Assembly (NCBI RefSeq): GCF_002849225.1
Contig: NZ_PKMC01000002.1
Coordinates: 248,001 to 312,000, forward strand
Reading direction: 5' to 3'
Source: Actinomyces sp. UMB0138
GTDB taxonomy: Bacteria > Bacillota > Negativicutes > Veillonellales > Veillonellaceae
Length of the DNA: 64,000 nucleotides
Shown: positions 44,519-52,939 of the stretch, piece after piece
How positions within the stretch are numbered: the stretch's first letter is position 1
Layout of the letters: every line of letters starts with the position of its first letter
Notes under the pieces: model-generated
Seen by the model: only the letters and a program-made list of their open reading frames with translations
Told to the model about the DNA's origin: nothing
The model's database searches: none
Position numbers and translations under genes: made by a program

Positions 44519-47500
44519 ATGAAAGGGCTAATCACCGTCCACGACGCGCATGCTGACGCACGCTACACCGTGTACTTGGATTGCGCAGACAACACCCCAA
44601 TACAGGAGGTGTTTCCCGCCCTCGGAAAGATCAGCGTGGCCGAACCTGCAAAAAGCGGGGTGGCGGTAGACGGGCGCGCGGTTGGGCCCGAGCAAACCCT
44701 TGCCGAAGTGGGACTGCGGGAAGGGTCATGGATCTCGCTGTACCCGCAGGGTGAGCGGGCGCTCATGCCCTACGCCAGCACTGACCAAAAGGACGGCACG
44801 GTGCAACTGCGGTTCCTCAGTGGAGCTCGCACGGGTGAAGTGTTTGACGTTAGCAGCGGAACACTGTCCATCTCCTCCTTCCTTGACCCCGACGAGGCCT
44901 CCCTGGACTCAGAGTTCATGCTGAATATCGGGGCAGACGGGGCCGTGTCTGTATTCCCTAACGTCAAAGCCAAGCGCATAGCTACCAAAAAGAAGCGCTT
45001 CGGGCGGAAGAAAAAAGAGGTCGAACTGTCCTCTGGGGTACGAGTCGACGGTAAGGAAATCACCGAACCCACCGAAGTAGACCCCGGGCAGGAAATATCG
45101 ATCCCCGACTGCATCGTGACAGTCACAACCACCCGCGGCGAACCAGTCCCCATAGATACGACCTCGAAACCCGGAAAGTGGCTCTATTCCAGGCCTCCAA
45201 AGATTCGCCAAAAGATCGAAGACAAGAAGTATTCTCTGCCAAACAAGCCGGTTGAACCCGACAAGTCTTCGCTGCCCTGGCTGACAGCCGCGCTACCCCT
45301 AATCCTGTGCCTTGGGCTGGCCTACTTCATGCACAACTACATCTTCTTGGCGTTCGGCTTGATGAGCCCCCTGATGATAGTTGGTTCTTACTTCACCGGG
45401 AACTCGCAAAGACGCAAATCTTTCAAACGGCAGATGGAAAAATACCGCGAATCCAAAGCCAAAACCCAGAAGGAGGCGCGCGACGCGGTGGCTCGCGAAG
45501 AAGCGCACTCGCGGGTGGAATTCCCCGACGCTTCTCAGGTGTTAGACATTTGCACCAGACATACCTCCCACCTATGGAATCGCAGGCCAGCGGATGATTC
45601 ATGGCTGCGATTGCGCGTGGGCACCGGAGTGGTGAATTCGCACATTACGCTCACTGACCCGTCGAAGTTAGATTTTGAGCGCGTCAAACAGTGGGAGCTG
45701 GAGCGCTTCCCCGTGTCCGTATCCTTGACCGAATCGGGCTGTGTCGGCTTCACCGGACAGACCGCTATTATCTTTCCGGTCCTTAAATGGGCGGTGGCGC
45801 AGCTGGCTGCCCTGCATTCCACTAGGGACCTGGGCTTGTACCTGCTTGCACCCAGGGCAAACGAGAAGGTGGAAGCTGCGGGCACGCCCTCGATAAATTG
45901 GCATTTTGCGCAGTGGATTCCCCATTTCATTCCCCAGCTTGGGCAGGGGGCTGTGCGCACGATTGGTATTACCGCCGAGCAGGTGGCCCACCGCATTTCC
46001 GAACTGGTGTCGATCTTGGATGCGCGCGCTGAGGAAAAGCGCAATCGGTCAATGAATACTTGGGCGGGTTCGCACATCGTGGTCATCATGGAGCACGCGC
46101 ACCTGCTCCGCCAGATGCCGGGTACCATTCGGCTGCTCAAGGAGGGGCCGACGGTAGGCATGTTCATGCTGTGCGTGGATGCCGACGAACGGCTGCTCCC
46201 CGAAGAATGTGAAACTGTGGTCACTGCCGAGGGCGGCGTCCTGACTGTGGCGTCAAACCTGGGCAAGGATATTACCGACGTCATGCCAGACTTGGTTTCA
46301 GACAGGTGGTTGGATTCGGTGGCGTTAGCTCTAGCTCCCATCGAGGATGGCAGCCCAGATGCGGCCCAGCTTGCGATCCCTGATCAATCCAGACTGCTGA
46401 ATCTTCTGGAGCTAACGCCTACCGCAAACGAGATCGAGGGCAGGTGGGCGTCGAGTCCTAGATCTACAGCATGTGTGATCGGCGAGTCCGTGGACGGCGC
46501 CTTCGGGTTAGATATTTCAAAAGATGGCCCTCACGGCCTGATTGCGGGCACCACCGGTTCTGGTAAGTCGGAATTGCTGCAGTCCCTGGTAGCGTCCCTG
46601 GCGGTGGCTAACACCCCGAATGCGCTGAACTTCGTCTTGGTTGACTACAAGGGTGGTGCGGCCTTCAAAGACTGTGTTCATTTGCCGCACACGGTGGGCA
46701 TGGTTACCGACTTGGATAATCACCTGGTTGTGCGCGCGCTGACTTCCCTTAGCGCCGAATTAACCTACCGCGAGCACATGTTGGCACAAGTAGGTGCCAA
46801 GGACTTGGAAGACTACATCGACCTGCGGGCTACGAAGCCCGAAGCCGTCGAGATTCCCCGCCTGCTGATCGTTATCGACGAGTTTGCCTCGCTGGCTCGC
46901 GAGCTGCCAGACTTCGTTACCGGCCTTGTGAATATAGCTCAGAGGGGCCGTTCGCTGGGCATTCACCTGCTGTTGGCCACCCAGAGGCCGGGCGGTGTGG
47001 TGTCCCCAGAAATTAGGGCGAACACTAACTTGCGCATTGCCCTTCGCATGACTGATGCCGAGGAAAGCCAGGACGTAATCGATGCCAAAGATGCCGCTCT
47101 TATTTCGAAGAACACTCCGGGACGTGCGGTAGTAAGGCTCGGTTCGTCCTCGTTGATTCCGTTCCAGTCCGCGCGTGTTGGAGGGCGGTATATCAAGGCC
47201 GAGGACTTGGTAGATCACTCTGCCAAGGAGCCGTTCATGCGGTCGGTTCCGTTTGTGAAGTTGGGGGCCGCCCCGCCGCGTCGCCCCGAGGCGAAGAAAA
47301 CGCGCGGAGACGTAGCTGTTACGGATTTGAAGATGCTGGTGGATGCGATCGTGCAGGTGAACGAGCGGTTGCATTTTCCACCGCAGCGCGAGCCGTGGCT
47401 GCCGGCCTTGCAGGACAACATTGCGCTGGCCAGTTTGCCGCGGGTCGGTGGACAGGGGATCCGCATTCCGTTTGCATTGGGCGATTACCCTCAGGCGCAG

Positions 47501-49024
47501 AAGCAGCACGCTGTGTCCATCGATGCGGCCTCGTTTGGCAACCTGTACATAGTGGGCACCTCCCGCACCGGCAAGTCCACTGCGCTGCGCGCTATCGCCT
47601 TTTCTGCCGCTTCCTTGTACTCCCCTGCGCAATGCCACTTTTACTGTATTGATGCGGGAAATGGTGCACTGGGGCCGCTGAAGGCTATGCCGCACGTGGG
47701 AGCCGTAGCTAACCGTGGGGAAACGCAGAAGATAGATCGGCTCTTGCGCAAGCTGGAGGCGGAGCAGGGGAAGCGTTCCGCTATGCTTTCTAGGGATGGC
47801 TATTCCAATATTGACGAATACAACCAGAATTTAGCCGAGGGCGAGGCCGCGATCCCGCACGTGTTTGTGCTGTTGGATTCTTGGGAAGGCTTTCATTCGA
47901 CGTACGAAACTTACGACACGGGCACCATGTTGACGCGCATTCAATCCTTGATGCGGGAAGCCCCGTCAGTGGGTATTCACTTTATTGTGTCGGGTGACAG
48001 GGCGCTGCTGAGCGGCCGCATGTCTACGTTGGCCGAAACGAAGATTCTGCTGAAACTGGTGGAGCCTTCTGACTACACCTTGATCGGCATGAAGGTGCGC
48101 GAAGTTCCCGAGAACATGACTGAAGGGCGGGGGTTCCGCTCTGAGGATTTGGCAGAGTTGCAGATTGCCACCATTGGCAAGGAGCTCAGCGGTCGCGAGG
48201 AGTCGGAGCGGATTCGTGCTTTGGGCACCAAGCTCCGCGAGAAGTATCTGGATTTGCCCAAGTCTCTTCGGCCTTTTGCGGTAGAGGAGCTGCCTACAGA
48301 TATTTCTGTCGAACGTGTCTGGGAACGCGAAGAGGTCGAAGGGCTGCCTGAACCTGCTGACCTCAATTGGCCTCGACTGAGCTTGGGCGTCGGCGGAGAC
48401 GACAACTCGCTCATCTCTTACGACCCGGTGGCTGTCCCCATGCTGCCTATCTACGGGTCTATTCAGGCTGGCAAGACGACCGCGCTCGCTACGGCAATCA
48501 ACTCTGGGCTGCGGGCGGGATACCGAGTGGTGATTGTGGCTCCCAAGAGGAATATGCTGCATCGTTTTGCGGACCGGCCCGGGGTGGAACGGCTGATTAC
48601 CCTGCCCACCGACTTTACTCGCGAGGCTTTGGAACCGTACATCCTCGGCGCTGACGGCAGCCCCCAGCGCACGCTTATTGCGGTAGACGACGCCCAGTTG
48701 TTGAAGGAGGCCCCGGCTGGTGACTGGCTGCGCGACAGTATTGGTCGCTTGGATGATTCTAGAGCCAGTTTTGTGGTTGCTGGTGACACTGAACAGTTCC
48801 CGATGGGCTTTAACACCTGGGGCGTACGCGTGCGGGGGTTGAAGATGGGCATCCTGCTGCGCCCGGACGACGTATTGAACCAGGATCTTATTGGAATTCG
48901 CTTGAAGAGGGCGCAGCTAAACAGTGAAGGCCCTGCGGGACGCGGTTTTGTGCACATTGGGCGTCTGAATGAGGCCATGCAGGTGGCGTCTAGTGGCGCG
49001 ACCACTAAGGGGAAGCGTTCATGA
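44519..49024 (+). CDS. EssC/EccC-like type VII secretion ATPase with YukD-like N-terminus
   Basis: A 1501-residue FtsK/SpoIIIE-type motor. Residues 1-80 resemble the YukD ubiquitin-like fold; ~80-220 look like a degenerate FHA-type beta domain. Two membrane helices lie at ~253-290. Three ATPase domains follow, with P-loops G-T-T-G-S-G-K-S (~676), G-T-S-R-T-G-K-S (~1013) and G-S-I-Q-A-G-K-T (~1312), and Walker B-like L-L-I-V-I-D-E-F in the first, V-L-L-D-S-W in the second and L-I-A-V-D-D in the third. Three tandem domains after a two-helix membrane part are the EssC/EccC layout. It drives substrate export through the membrane. The next gene starts inside its stop codon (ATGA). Confidence 0.93.
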   Translation: MKGLITVHDAHADARYTVYLDCADNTPIQEVFPALGKISVAEPAKSGVAVDGRAVGPEQTLAEVGLREGSWISLYPQGERALMPYASTDQKDGTVQLRFLSGARTGEVFDVSSGTLSISSFLDPDEASLDSEFMLNIGADGAVSVFPNVKAKRIATKKKRFGRKKKEVELSSGVRVDGKEITEPTEVDPGQEISIPDCIVTVTTTRGEPVPIDTTSKPGKWLYSRPPKIRQKIEDKKYSLPNKPVEPDKSSLPWLTAALPLILCLGLAYFMHNYIFLAFGLMSPLMIVGSYFTGNSQRRKSFKRQMEKYRESKAKTQKEARDAVAREEAHSRVEFPDASQVLDICTRHTSHLWNRRPADDSWLRLRVGTGVVNSHITLTDPSKLDFERVKQWELERFPVSVSLTESGCVGFTGQTAIIFPVLKWAVAQLAALHSTRDLGLYLLAPRANEKVEAAGTPSINWHFAQWIPHFIPQLGQGAVRTIGITAEQVAHRISELVSILDARAEEKRNRSMNTWAGSHIVVIMEHAHLLRQMPGTIRLLKEGPTVGMFMLCVDADERLLPEECETVVTAEGGVLTVASNLGKDITDVMPDLVSDRWLDSVALALAPIEDGSPDAAQLAIPDQSRLLNLLELTPTANEIEGRWASSPRSTACVIGESVDGAFGLDISKDGPHGLIAGTTGSGKSELLQSLVASLAVANTPNALNFVLVDYKGGAAFKDCVHLPHTVGMVTDLDNHLVVRALTSLSAELTYREHMLAQVGAKDLEDYIDLRATKPEAVEIPRLLIVIDEFASLARELPDFVTGLVNIAQRGRSLGIHLLLATQRPGGVVSPEIRANTNLRIALRMTDAEESQDVIDAKDAALISKNTPGRAVVRLGSSSLIPFQSARVGGRYIKAEDLVDHSAKEPFMRSVPFVKLGAAPPRRPEAKKTRGDVAVTDLKMLVDAIVQVNERLHFPPQREPWLPALQDNIALASLPRVGGQGIRIPFALGDYPQAQKQHAVSIDAASFGNLYIVGTSRTGKSTALRAIAFSAASLYSPAQCHFYCIDAGNGALGPLKAMPHVGAVANRGETQKIDRLLRKLEAEQGKRSAMLSRDGYSNIDEYNQNLAEGEAAIPHVFVLLDSWEGFHSTYETYDTGTMLTRIQSLMREAPSVGIHFIVSGDRALLSGRMSTLAETKILLKLVEPSDYTLIGMKVREVPENMTEGRGFRSEDLAELQIATIGKELSGREESERIRALGTKLREKYLDLPKSLRPFAVEELPTDISVERVWEREEVEGLPEPADLNWPRLSLGVGGDDNSLISYDPVAVPMLPIYGSIQAGKTTALATAINSGLRAGYRVVIVAPKRNMLHRFADRPGVERLITLPTDFTREALEPYILGADGSPQRTLIAVDDAQLLKEAPAGDWLRDSIGRLDDSRASFVVAGDTEQFPMGFNTWGVRVRGLKMGILLRPDDVLNQDLIGIRLKRAQLNSEGPAGRGFVHIGRLNEAMQVASSGATTKGKRS

Positions 49025-49536
49025 AGTGGTTCGGTTGGTTTAGGAAGAAGAAGTCTGAGGGGATAAAACCGGTGGCTAGGCCTGCTAGGGTGTTCGCCGA
49101 GATTCCTAGATTGCCGACCCCGGTCGAGAATCGGGTAACTAAGGCTTGGGAGGTAAAAAGTCAGACCGCTTCCGCCAAGGCGCCAAAGCCGGCTGAGACG
49201 CACAAATTTGTGCTCGAGTTTTCTGATGGACAGGTGGTGCCCTTTACTAGTCGGGGGGCCTGTGGTCGAGGAAAGACGGGTACTGCCGATTATGACCAGT
49301 ATGTGCGCGTGGAGGATCCGCAGGTTTCGCGGGTGCATTTCATATTCGGGTTGGATGGCGACGGCTTCCCATGGATAGAGGACGCCGGTAGCGCTAATGG
49401 TACGGATGTTGTTTACGCCAGCGGGAGGCGGCAGGACCGGTGCAAAGGCGTCGTAGGATTGGACGTCCGCGACCAGATCATGTTTGGGAATATGTCGGCA
49501 GTGGTAAATAGGGTTATTGATAATTCTGCCCGATGA
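49021..49536 (+). CDS. Second FHA-domain protein of the T7SS-like locus
   Basis: A 171-residue cytoplasmic protein overlapping the ATPase gene by four bases. The basic N-terminus (W-F-R-K-K-K-S) and a linker precede an FHA domain (~residues 60-165) with G-R-G (82-84), S-R-V-H for the phosphothreonine-binding S-x-x-H, and S-A-N-G-T-D in the N-G loop. It lacks an enzyme domain, so it is probably an adaptor binding the phosphorylated TSL-motif protein or kinase. It is the last gene of the machine operon; the Esx module follows after a 220-base gap. Confidence 0.87.
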   Translation: MKWFGWFRKKKSEGIKPVARPARVFAEIPRLPTPVENRVTKAWEVKSQTASAKAPKPAETHKFVLEFSDGQVVPFTSRGACGRGKTGTADYDQYVRVEDPQVSRVHFIFGLDGDGFPWIEDAGSANGTDVVYASGRRQDRCKGVVGLDVRDQIMFGNMSAVVNRVIDNSAR

Positions 49537-49625
49537 GTGTGCGCGGCATTAATGTCATTTATGCGGGCATGAATACCGCCTATATTCGACCGGATATAGA
49601 AAACAACGTTAACGGTTGGTGAACT

Positions 49626-49699
49626 GGGGGTTGTTTTTAGGTGTATTCGTTGTTTGGGTCTGTTGTGGGGTTTTTGGGGTGGTTAGGGTTGGTTTTGGG
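49626..49699 (+). promoter_or_regulatory. G-run-rich leader of Esx gene 1 (possible G-quadruplex)
   Basis: Six runs of three or more G occur on the coding strand in 74 bases (49626-49630, 49656-49658, 49667-49670, 49676-49679, 49686-49688, 49697-49699), with almost no C or A between them. The last four have loops of 5, 6 and 8 bases. Downstream, GTCGGT (49699-49704) can pair with ACCGAC (49728-49733) just before the ribosome binding site. A folded leader RNA or DNA is plausible. Confidence 0.5.
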
Positions 49700-49755
49700 T
49701 CGGTGATCTTGCCGGCTGTTTTGGGAAACCGACTATTTTGATTTGGAGTATTTCC

Positions 49756-50049
49756 ATGGCGAACATGAATGTTACTTATGCTGAGCTGCAGCAGGTTGCT
49801 TCTCAGTTGCAGTCTGGTCAGGGTGAGCTTGAGGGTATTTTGGGTAAGTTGCAGTCTTTGGTGGAGCAGCTGGTTTCGGCTGGTTTTCAGACTGATCAGG
49901 CTTCTGGTGCTTTCCAGGCTTCTTACAGCGAGTTCACTCAGGGTGCTAAGTCTGCGGTGCAGGGTCTTACTGGTATGTCGCAGTTCCTGAACAAGGCGCA
50001 GCAGTCGATGTCTGAGCTGGATTCCTCGCTGGCATCCGGTCTGAACTAA
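49756..50049 (+). CDS. WXG100-superfamily Esx protein, SAG-motif type (copy 1)
   Basis: A 97-residue protein predicted as two helices with a central turn. The turn reads V-S-A-G-F where W-x-G would stand, as in the sagEsx group of the WXG100 superfamily. ATG 49756 is supported by GGAG seven bases upstream; a longer TTG-start frame has no such site. The coding strand is rich in T- and G-ending codons. It is identical to the gene at 54460. Esx proteins are small exported helical hairpins that dimerise and pass through the EssC/EccC ATPase. A stem-loop follows the stop before the next gene, which may give this gene higher mRNA levels. Confidence 0.93.
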   Translation: MANMNVTYAELQQVASQLQSGQGELEGILGKLQSLVEQLVSAGFQTDQASGAFQASYSEFTQGAKSAVQGLTGMSQFLNKAQQSMSELDSSLASGLN

Positions 50050-50060
50050 CTAATCGCGCA

Positions 50061-50097
50061 TTGGGTCCTGCCCTCCGGGTGAGCGGGCAGGGCCCAA
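50061..50097 (+). other. Intercistronic stem-loop after Esx gene 1
   Basis: TTGGGTCCTGCCC (50061-50073) pairs with GGGCAGGGCCCAA (50085-50097), 13 pairs with one wobble and an 11-base loop. No T-tract follows, and the next ribosome binding site is ~15 bases on. It is more likely a partial attenuator or 3' stabiliser than a full terminator. Confidence 0.7.
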
Positions 50098-50116
50098 CAA
50101 AAGTGCCGGAGGGGCA

Positions 50117-50449
50117 ATGTCAGACCTAAAAGTTGACCAGGCAGAGCTGGACGAATTGCAAAATACTTTTTCTAATATTAGGCAAGTATTGAGCCTTGGG
50201 GATAATGAAGACATGGAGCCTACAAAGCATAATGTGGGCCATCCAGATATTATCCGTGAGCTTACTGATTTTAATGCCGAAGTACAAAAGACTCGGAATA
50301 AGTATCAGGAAAAAGTACAAAATTATTCGCAGTATCTGGAGAATGTCTCTAAGGGCACTACCGAGGCAGACAATCAAATGGCTCAAGCCGCTCGGAGTGG
50401 CTCCCAAGCGCAGGGCGCTACAGCAAATACAGGTGGTGGGAGCCGATGA
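50117..50449 (+). CDS. Small helical T7SS-associated protein, module 1
   Basis: A 110-residue acidic helical protein, paralogous to the one at 54826. They share D-L-K-V-[DN]-Q, N-I-R, V-G-H and T-R-N-K-Y-Q-[EK]-K-V. Size and helix pattern fit a WXG100-like partner; I see no W-x-G motif. The C-terminal 20 residues are Gly/Ala/Gln/Ser-rich and probably flexible. It lies between the Esx gene and a 207-residue gene that overlaps its stop. It probably pairs with the large substrate or the Esx protein during export. Confidence 0.78.
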   Translation: MSDLKVDQAELDELQNTFSNIRQVLSLGDNEDMEPTKHNVGHPDIIRELTDFNAEVQKTRNKYQEKVQNYSQYLENVSKGTTEADNQMAQAARSGSQAQGATANTGGGSR

Positions 50450-51069
50450 GCACTGCCGAGGACGAACTAACTATTTCTTTCATCCCGCCCGCTGGGTGGG
50501 AACGAATTGACGTTGATCCTGACCGGCGTGACGCGCAGCTATTCAAGGTACTGAATCCCATGCGCAACACGGTTGCTAACTGGCACGAAGTCTATCCGAA
50601 GGTTCGGCAAGGTCTTTCTAATGCTTACGAGCAGGCCTGGAATTCTGGGGTCAGGCTAGCGTATACAACCAATCCGGATCCGCAGGGCGTAGACAATTTG
50701 ATGGCTACGTTCATGGTTTCGATCATGCCGCCGGCTTCCGCGTTTGGTGAGATAGATGAAGAGCTAGAGGTCATTTCCGAGACTCTTCTAGAAGAGCAGG
50801 AAGCCCTGGCGGACGACGAAGTTATGGATCTAATACCTGTCGATGTGCCGGAACTAGGGCGTGGCATTCAAGCGGCTGCGGTTGCCTCTGCGCGGTCTTT
50901 GACGGGTGACGGGCCAGCGGATACGAAGCTCGTGCATTTTCGTACTTTTATCCCAACTGCGGGGCAAGTTTTGGTCACGACCGGGATTAGCCCGCAAATA
51001 GACGTTGCCGAGACACTGTTCGAGCTGTTCGCATTGATCACCAGCTCTGTGCGTGTCACGGGTAAATAG
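50446..51069 (+). CDS. Unrecognised protein, possible substrate chaperone (module 1 only)
   Basis: A 207-residue soluble acidic protein; its ATG overlaps the preceding stop. I do not recognise it firmly. The pattern (an early F-I-P-P-A-G-W-E-R-I, a long helix region, then F-R-T-F-I-P and a final helix ending S-S-V-R-V) recalls Mog1/PsbP-fold proteins such as LpqN or the DUF1795 chaperones of other secretion systems. There is no signal peptide or lipobox, so it is cytoplasmic. Placed directly before the large substrate gene, and absent from module 2, it may be a dedicated chaperone for that substrate. This is a hypothesis. Confidence 0.7.
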   Translation: MSTAEDELTISFIPPAGWERIDVDPDRRDAQLFKVLNPMRNTVANWHEVYPKVRQGLSNAYEQAWNSGVRLAYTTNPDPQGVDNLMATFMVSIMPPASAFGEIDEELEVISETLLEEQEALADDEVMDLIPVDVPELGRGIQAAAVASARSLTGDGPADTKLVHFRTFIPTAGQVLVTTGISPQIDVAETLFELFALITSSVRVTGK

Positions 51070-51084
51070 GACTTGGAGAATCCG

Positions 51085-52818
51085 ATGGAGCGAAATTGGC
51101 ATCTTGTTGGGGAGTCATCTAATCCGATTCCCGGAGATAGCAGTGAAATTGCTGTGCTCAGCCAGAGGTACCAGCGTTTAGGCGACATTTTCGAACATGC
51201 TTCGGCGTTACTCGGTGGTAGTCCTACCGGCGCCCAGCAGGGGCAGTGGGCTAACAAGATCCAAGAAAAGTCCGAGAAGCTTCCTGGGGACTTCCGCCAG
51301 TTCGCTGGCGGATTCCACAAGGTGGCACAGGCACTGAGGTCGTGGGAGAGATACATTGATCCCTTGCGCTTCAGGGCGGAGCATGCACTAAACGAGGCAG
51401 AGCAGGCACACACGGATAGTCGCTGCATTGGCGGAGCGATTAGCCAGATCATGGGGCTGGCTGAGCGCGCCCATGAAGGCTCATCTAGTGCGAGCTCCCA
51501 ATTGGAAAGCTATAAACGCCAGCTTGGAAATGCGTCTAGTCGCCTGTCTGAGGCAAAAGCGCAGGTACAGATGGTCAAAGAAGAGTACAACTCAGCCGCG
51601 GCGCAAGTGGTCAGCCAGATCAGGGCAGCAAATGAGGAAACTCCCAAGCTCAAGGGGATCGAAAAGTTGCTGTACTCGGATTTTTGGCGGGGACTCATGG
51701 AGGTCCTAAAGGCGGTGTCCGTTGTACTTGGCGTTGTGGCGATGTTTATGGGCGGAGGCTGGGTGGCCGTTGCGAGTGCCGTAGTATCAGGCCTGCAGGC
51801 TATAGACCAAGTGATGCGTATGGGTGTCAACGGGCAGCTAACCATTGATAATTTGCTCAAGATCGGCGCCTCCCTCTTGCCGGCATTACAAGCTGCAGGC
51901 GGGGTGTTGGGGCAAGCCTTCCAGGCGGTTGTGAGCGGTGGCAATTGGGTAGCGTCCTTCGCTCCTCAGCTCACAGGTGTATCGCAGATGTTTATGGGCG
52001 CCATAAAACCCGCCTTAGATAGTGGTTCAGTCAAGAACGTCCTTGGCGCGATAGGGAATTCGGTAAATAAGCTCTTTACTACCGGCCAGTGGGATAATCC
52101 ACTGACACACATTAGTCCCGCCGATGCGCAAAATGCGATCGGTGCAGTAACGCAGTCAGCCCGCAACTTGGTTGAAGGACCTGATTCGTTCTTGCAGTCG
52201 CCTGACGGGTTGAGGTCAGTGATACCGAAGTTGCAGGAGGCTGGTAACCAGGTCGGTGCAATAATTAACGGTCACCCTGCAACGACGGGCGGCATGGGAA
52301 ATGCCGAAGCCGCGGCGGCGCCAGCAACAACTGGTAGTGCGGGAACTGCCGGAGCCGGAGCCGCGGCGGCGCCAGCAACAAATGCGTATTCCGGAGTAGG
52401 CGCCGCGACACAACCCGCTAATGCTACAACTGCGCAGCCACTGGTCTCGGCTCATGCGGGAGCAGCTGGGGCGAGCGAGTCGTCCGGCGGTGCGAACCTG
52501 ATGAGCGGTGGTACTGACGGGTACACCAGCTCCGGTTACATGTCTGAACCGAGCAGTTTTGGCTCCGCAAGTGGTGGTTTCAGCTCTTCAGGGCATATCG
52601 GTGGAGCAGAGGCCTCGGCTTCGACGGGAGCGGCCGCCACGTCCTCGGGCGGGGGAAGCCTATTTAGCCCAACCATGCAGGGAGGAATTCCTTCCTGGGA
52701 AAGCGGGCCTGCAGCGCAACCGCTTTCGGGTGGGGTCTTCTCATTGCTTTCTCTCTCCGACAAACTACTTGGTCCATGGGGGTTACTTAGCAGTGTGCTA
52801 AGCGCGTTAGTTAAGTGA
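51085..52818 (+). CDS. Candidate T7SS substrate with T7SS-signal-like N-terminus (module 1)
   Basis: A 577-residue protein. Residues 1-~200 match the product of the gene at 55227 and the T7SS-signal type of N-terminus: W-H-L-V-G-E-S-S-N-P-I-P-G-D-S, then long helices. A hydrophobic stretch follows at ~210-250 (A-V-S-V-V-L-G-V-V-A-M-F-M). Homology to the module 2 protein continues to P-D-S-F-L-Q-S-P-D-G-L-R (~370). The last ~180 residues are Gly/Ala/Ser/Thr-rich, with a repeated A-A-A-A-P-A-T, and then a hydrophobic end. I see no known toxin domain. ATG 51085 is preferred, with GGAG six bases upstream, over TTG 51073. Confidence 0.8.
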   Translation: MERNWHLVGESSNPIPGDSSEIAVLSQRYQRLGDIFEHASALLGGSPTGAQQGQWANKIQEKSEKLPGDFRQFAGGFHKVAQALRSWERYIDPLRFRAEHALNEAEQAHTDSRCIGGAISQIMGLAERAHEGSSSASSQLESYKRQLGNASSRLSEAKAQVQMVKEEYNSAAAQVVSQIRAANEETPKLKGIEKLLYSDFWRGLMEVLKAVSVVLGVVAMFMGGGWVAVASAVVSGLQAIDQVMRMGVNGQLTIDNLLKIGASLLPALQAAGGVLGQAFQAVVSGGNWVASFAPQLTGVSQMFMGAIKPALDSGSVKNVLGAIGNSVNKLFTTGQWDNPLTHISPADAQNAIGAVTQSARNLVEGPDSFLQSPDGLRSVIPKLQEAGNQVGAIINGHPATTGGMGNAEAAAAPATTGSAGTAGAGAAAAPATNAYSGVGAATQPANATTAQPLVSAHAGAAGASESSGGANLMSGGTDGYTSSGYMSEPSSFGSASGGFSSSGHIGGAEASASTGAAATSSGGGSLFSPTMQGGIPSWESGPAAQPLSGGVFSLLSLSDKLLGPWGLLSSVLSALVK

Positions 52819-52838
52819 TTACAACAGGTCTACAGGGT

Positions 52839-52871
52839 CTTTACTCCCGCACTGCTCGTGCGGGAGTAAAG
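52839..52871 (+). terminator. Stem-loop after the module 1 substrate gene
   Basis: CTTTACTCCCGCAC (52839-52852) pairs perfectly over 14 bases with GTGCGGGAGTAAAG (52858-52871), loop TGCTC. There is no T-tract, so termination may be partial. Confidence 0.6.
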
Positions 52872-52939
52872 CTGCGTAATGAGACGCAAGGAAATTCGCT
52901 ATTGTATGTAATGTGCAATGTTGTTGAAGGGACACTGCA

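Larger units (their letters stand above)
49608..50049 (+). repeat. Duplicated Esx block, copy 1 (442 bp: leader plus gene)
   Basis: Matches 54312-54753 with one difference (G at 49640, A at 54344). The block starts in the leader, 148 bases before the ATG, and stops exactly at the TAA of the Esx gene; flanking sequences are unrelated. Confidence 0.97.

Noticed and set aside
36440..49536. Canonical mycobacterial ESX core
   Set aside because: No EccB, EccD, EccE, mycosin or PE/PPE genes are visible; the YukD-like and EssB-like parts and kinase/FHA genes point to a different layout.
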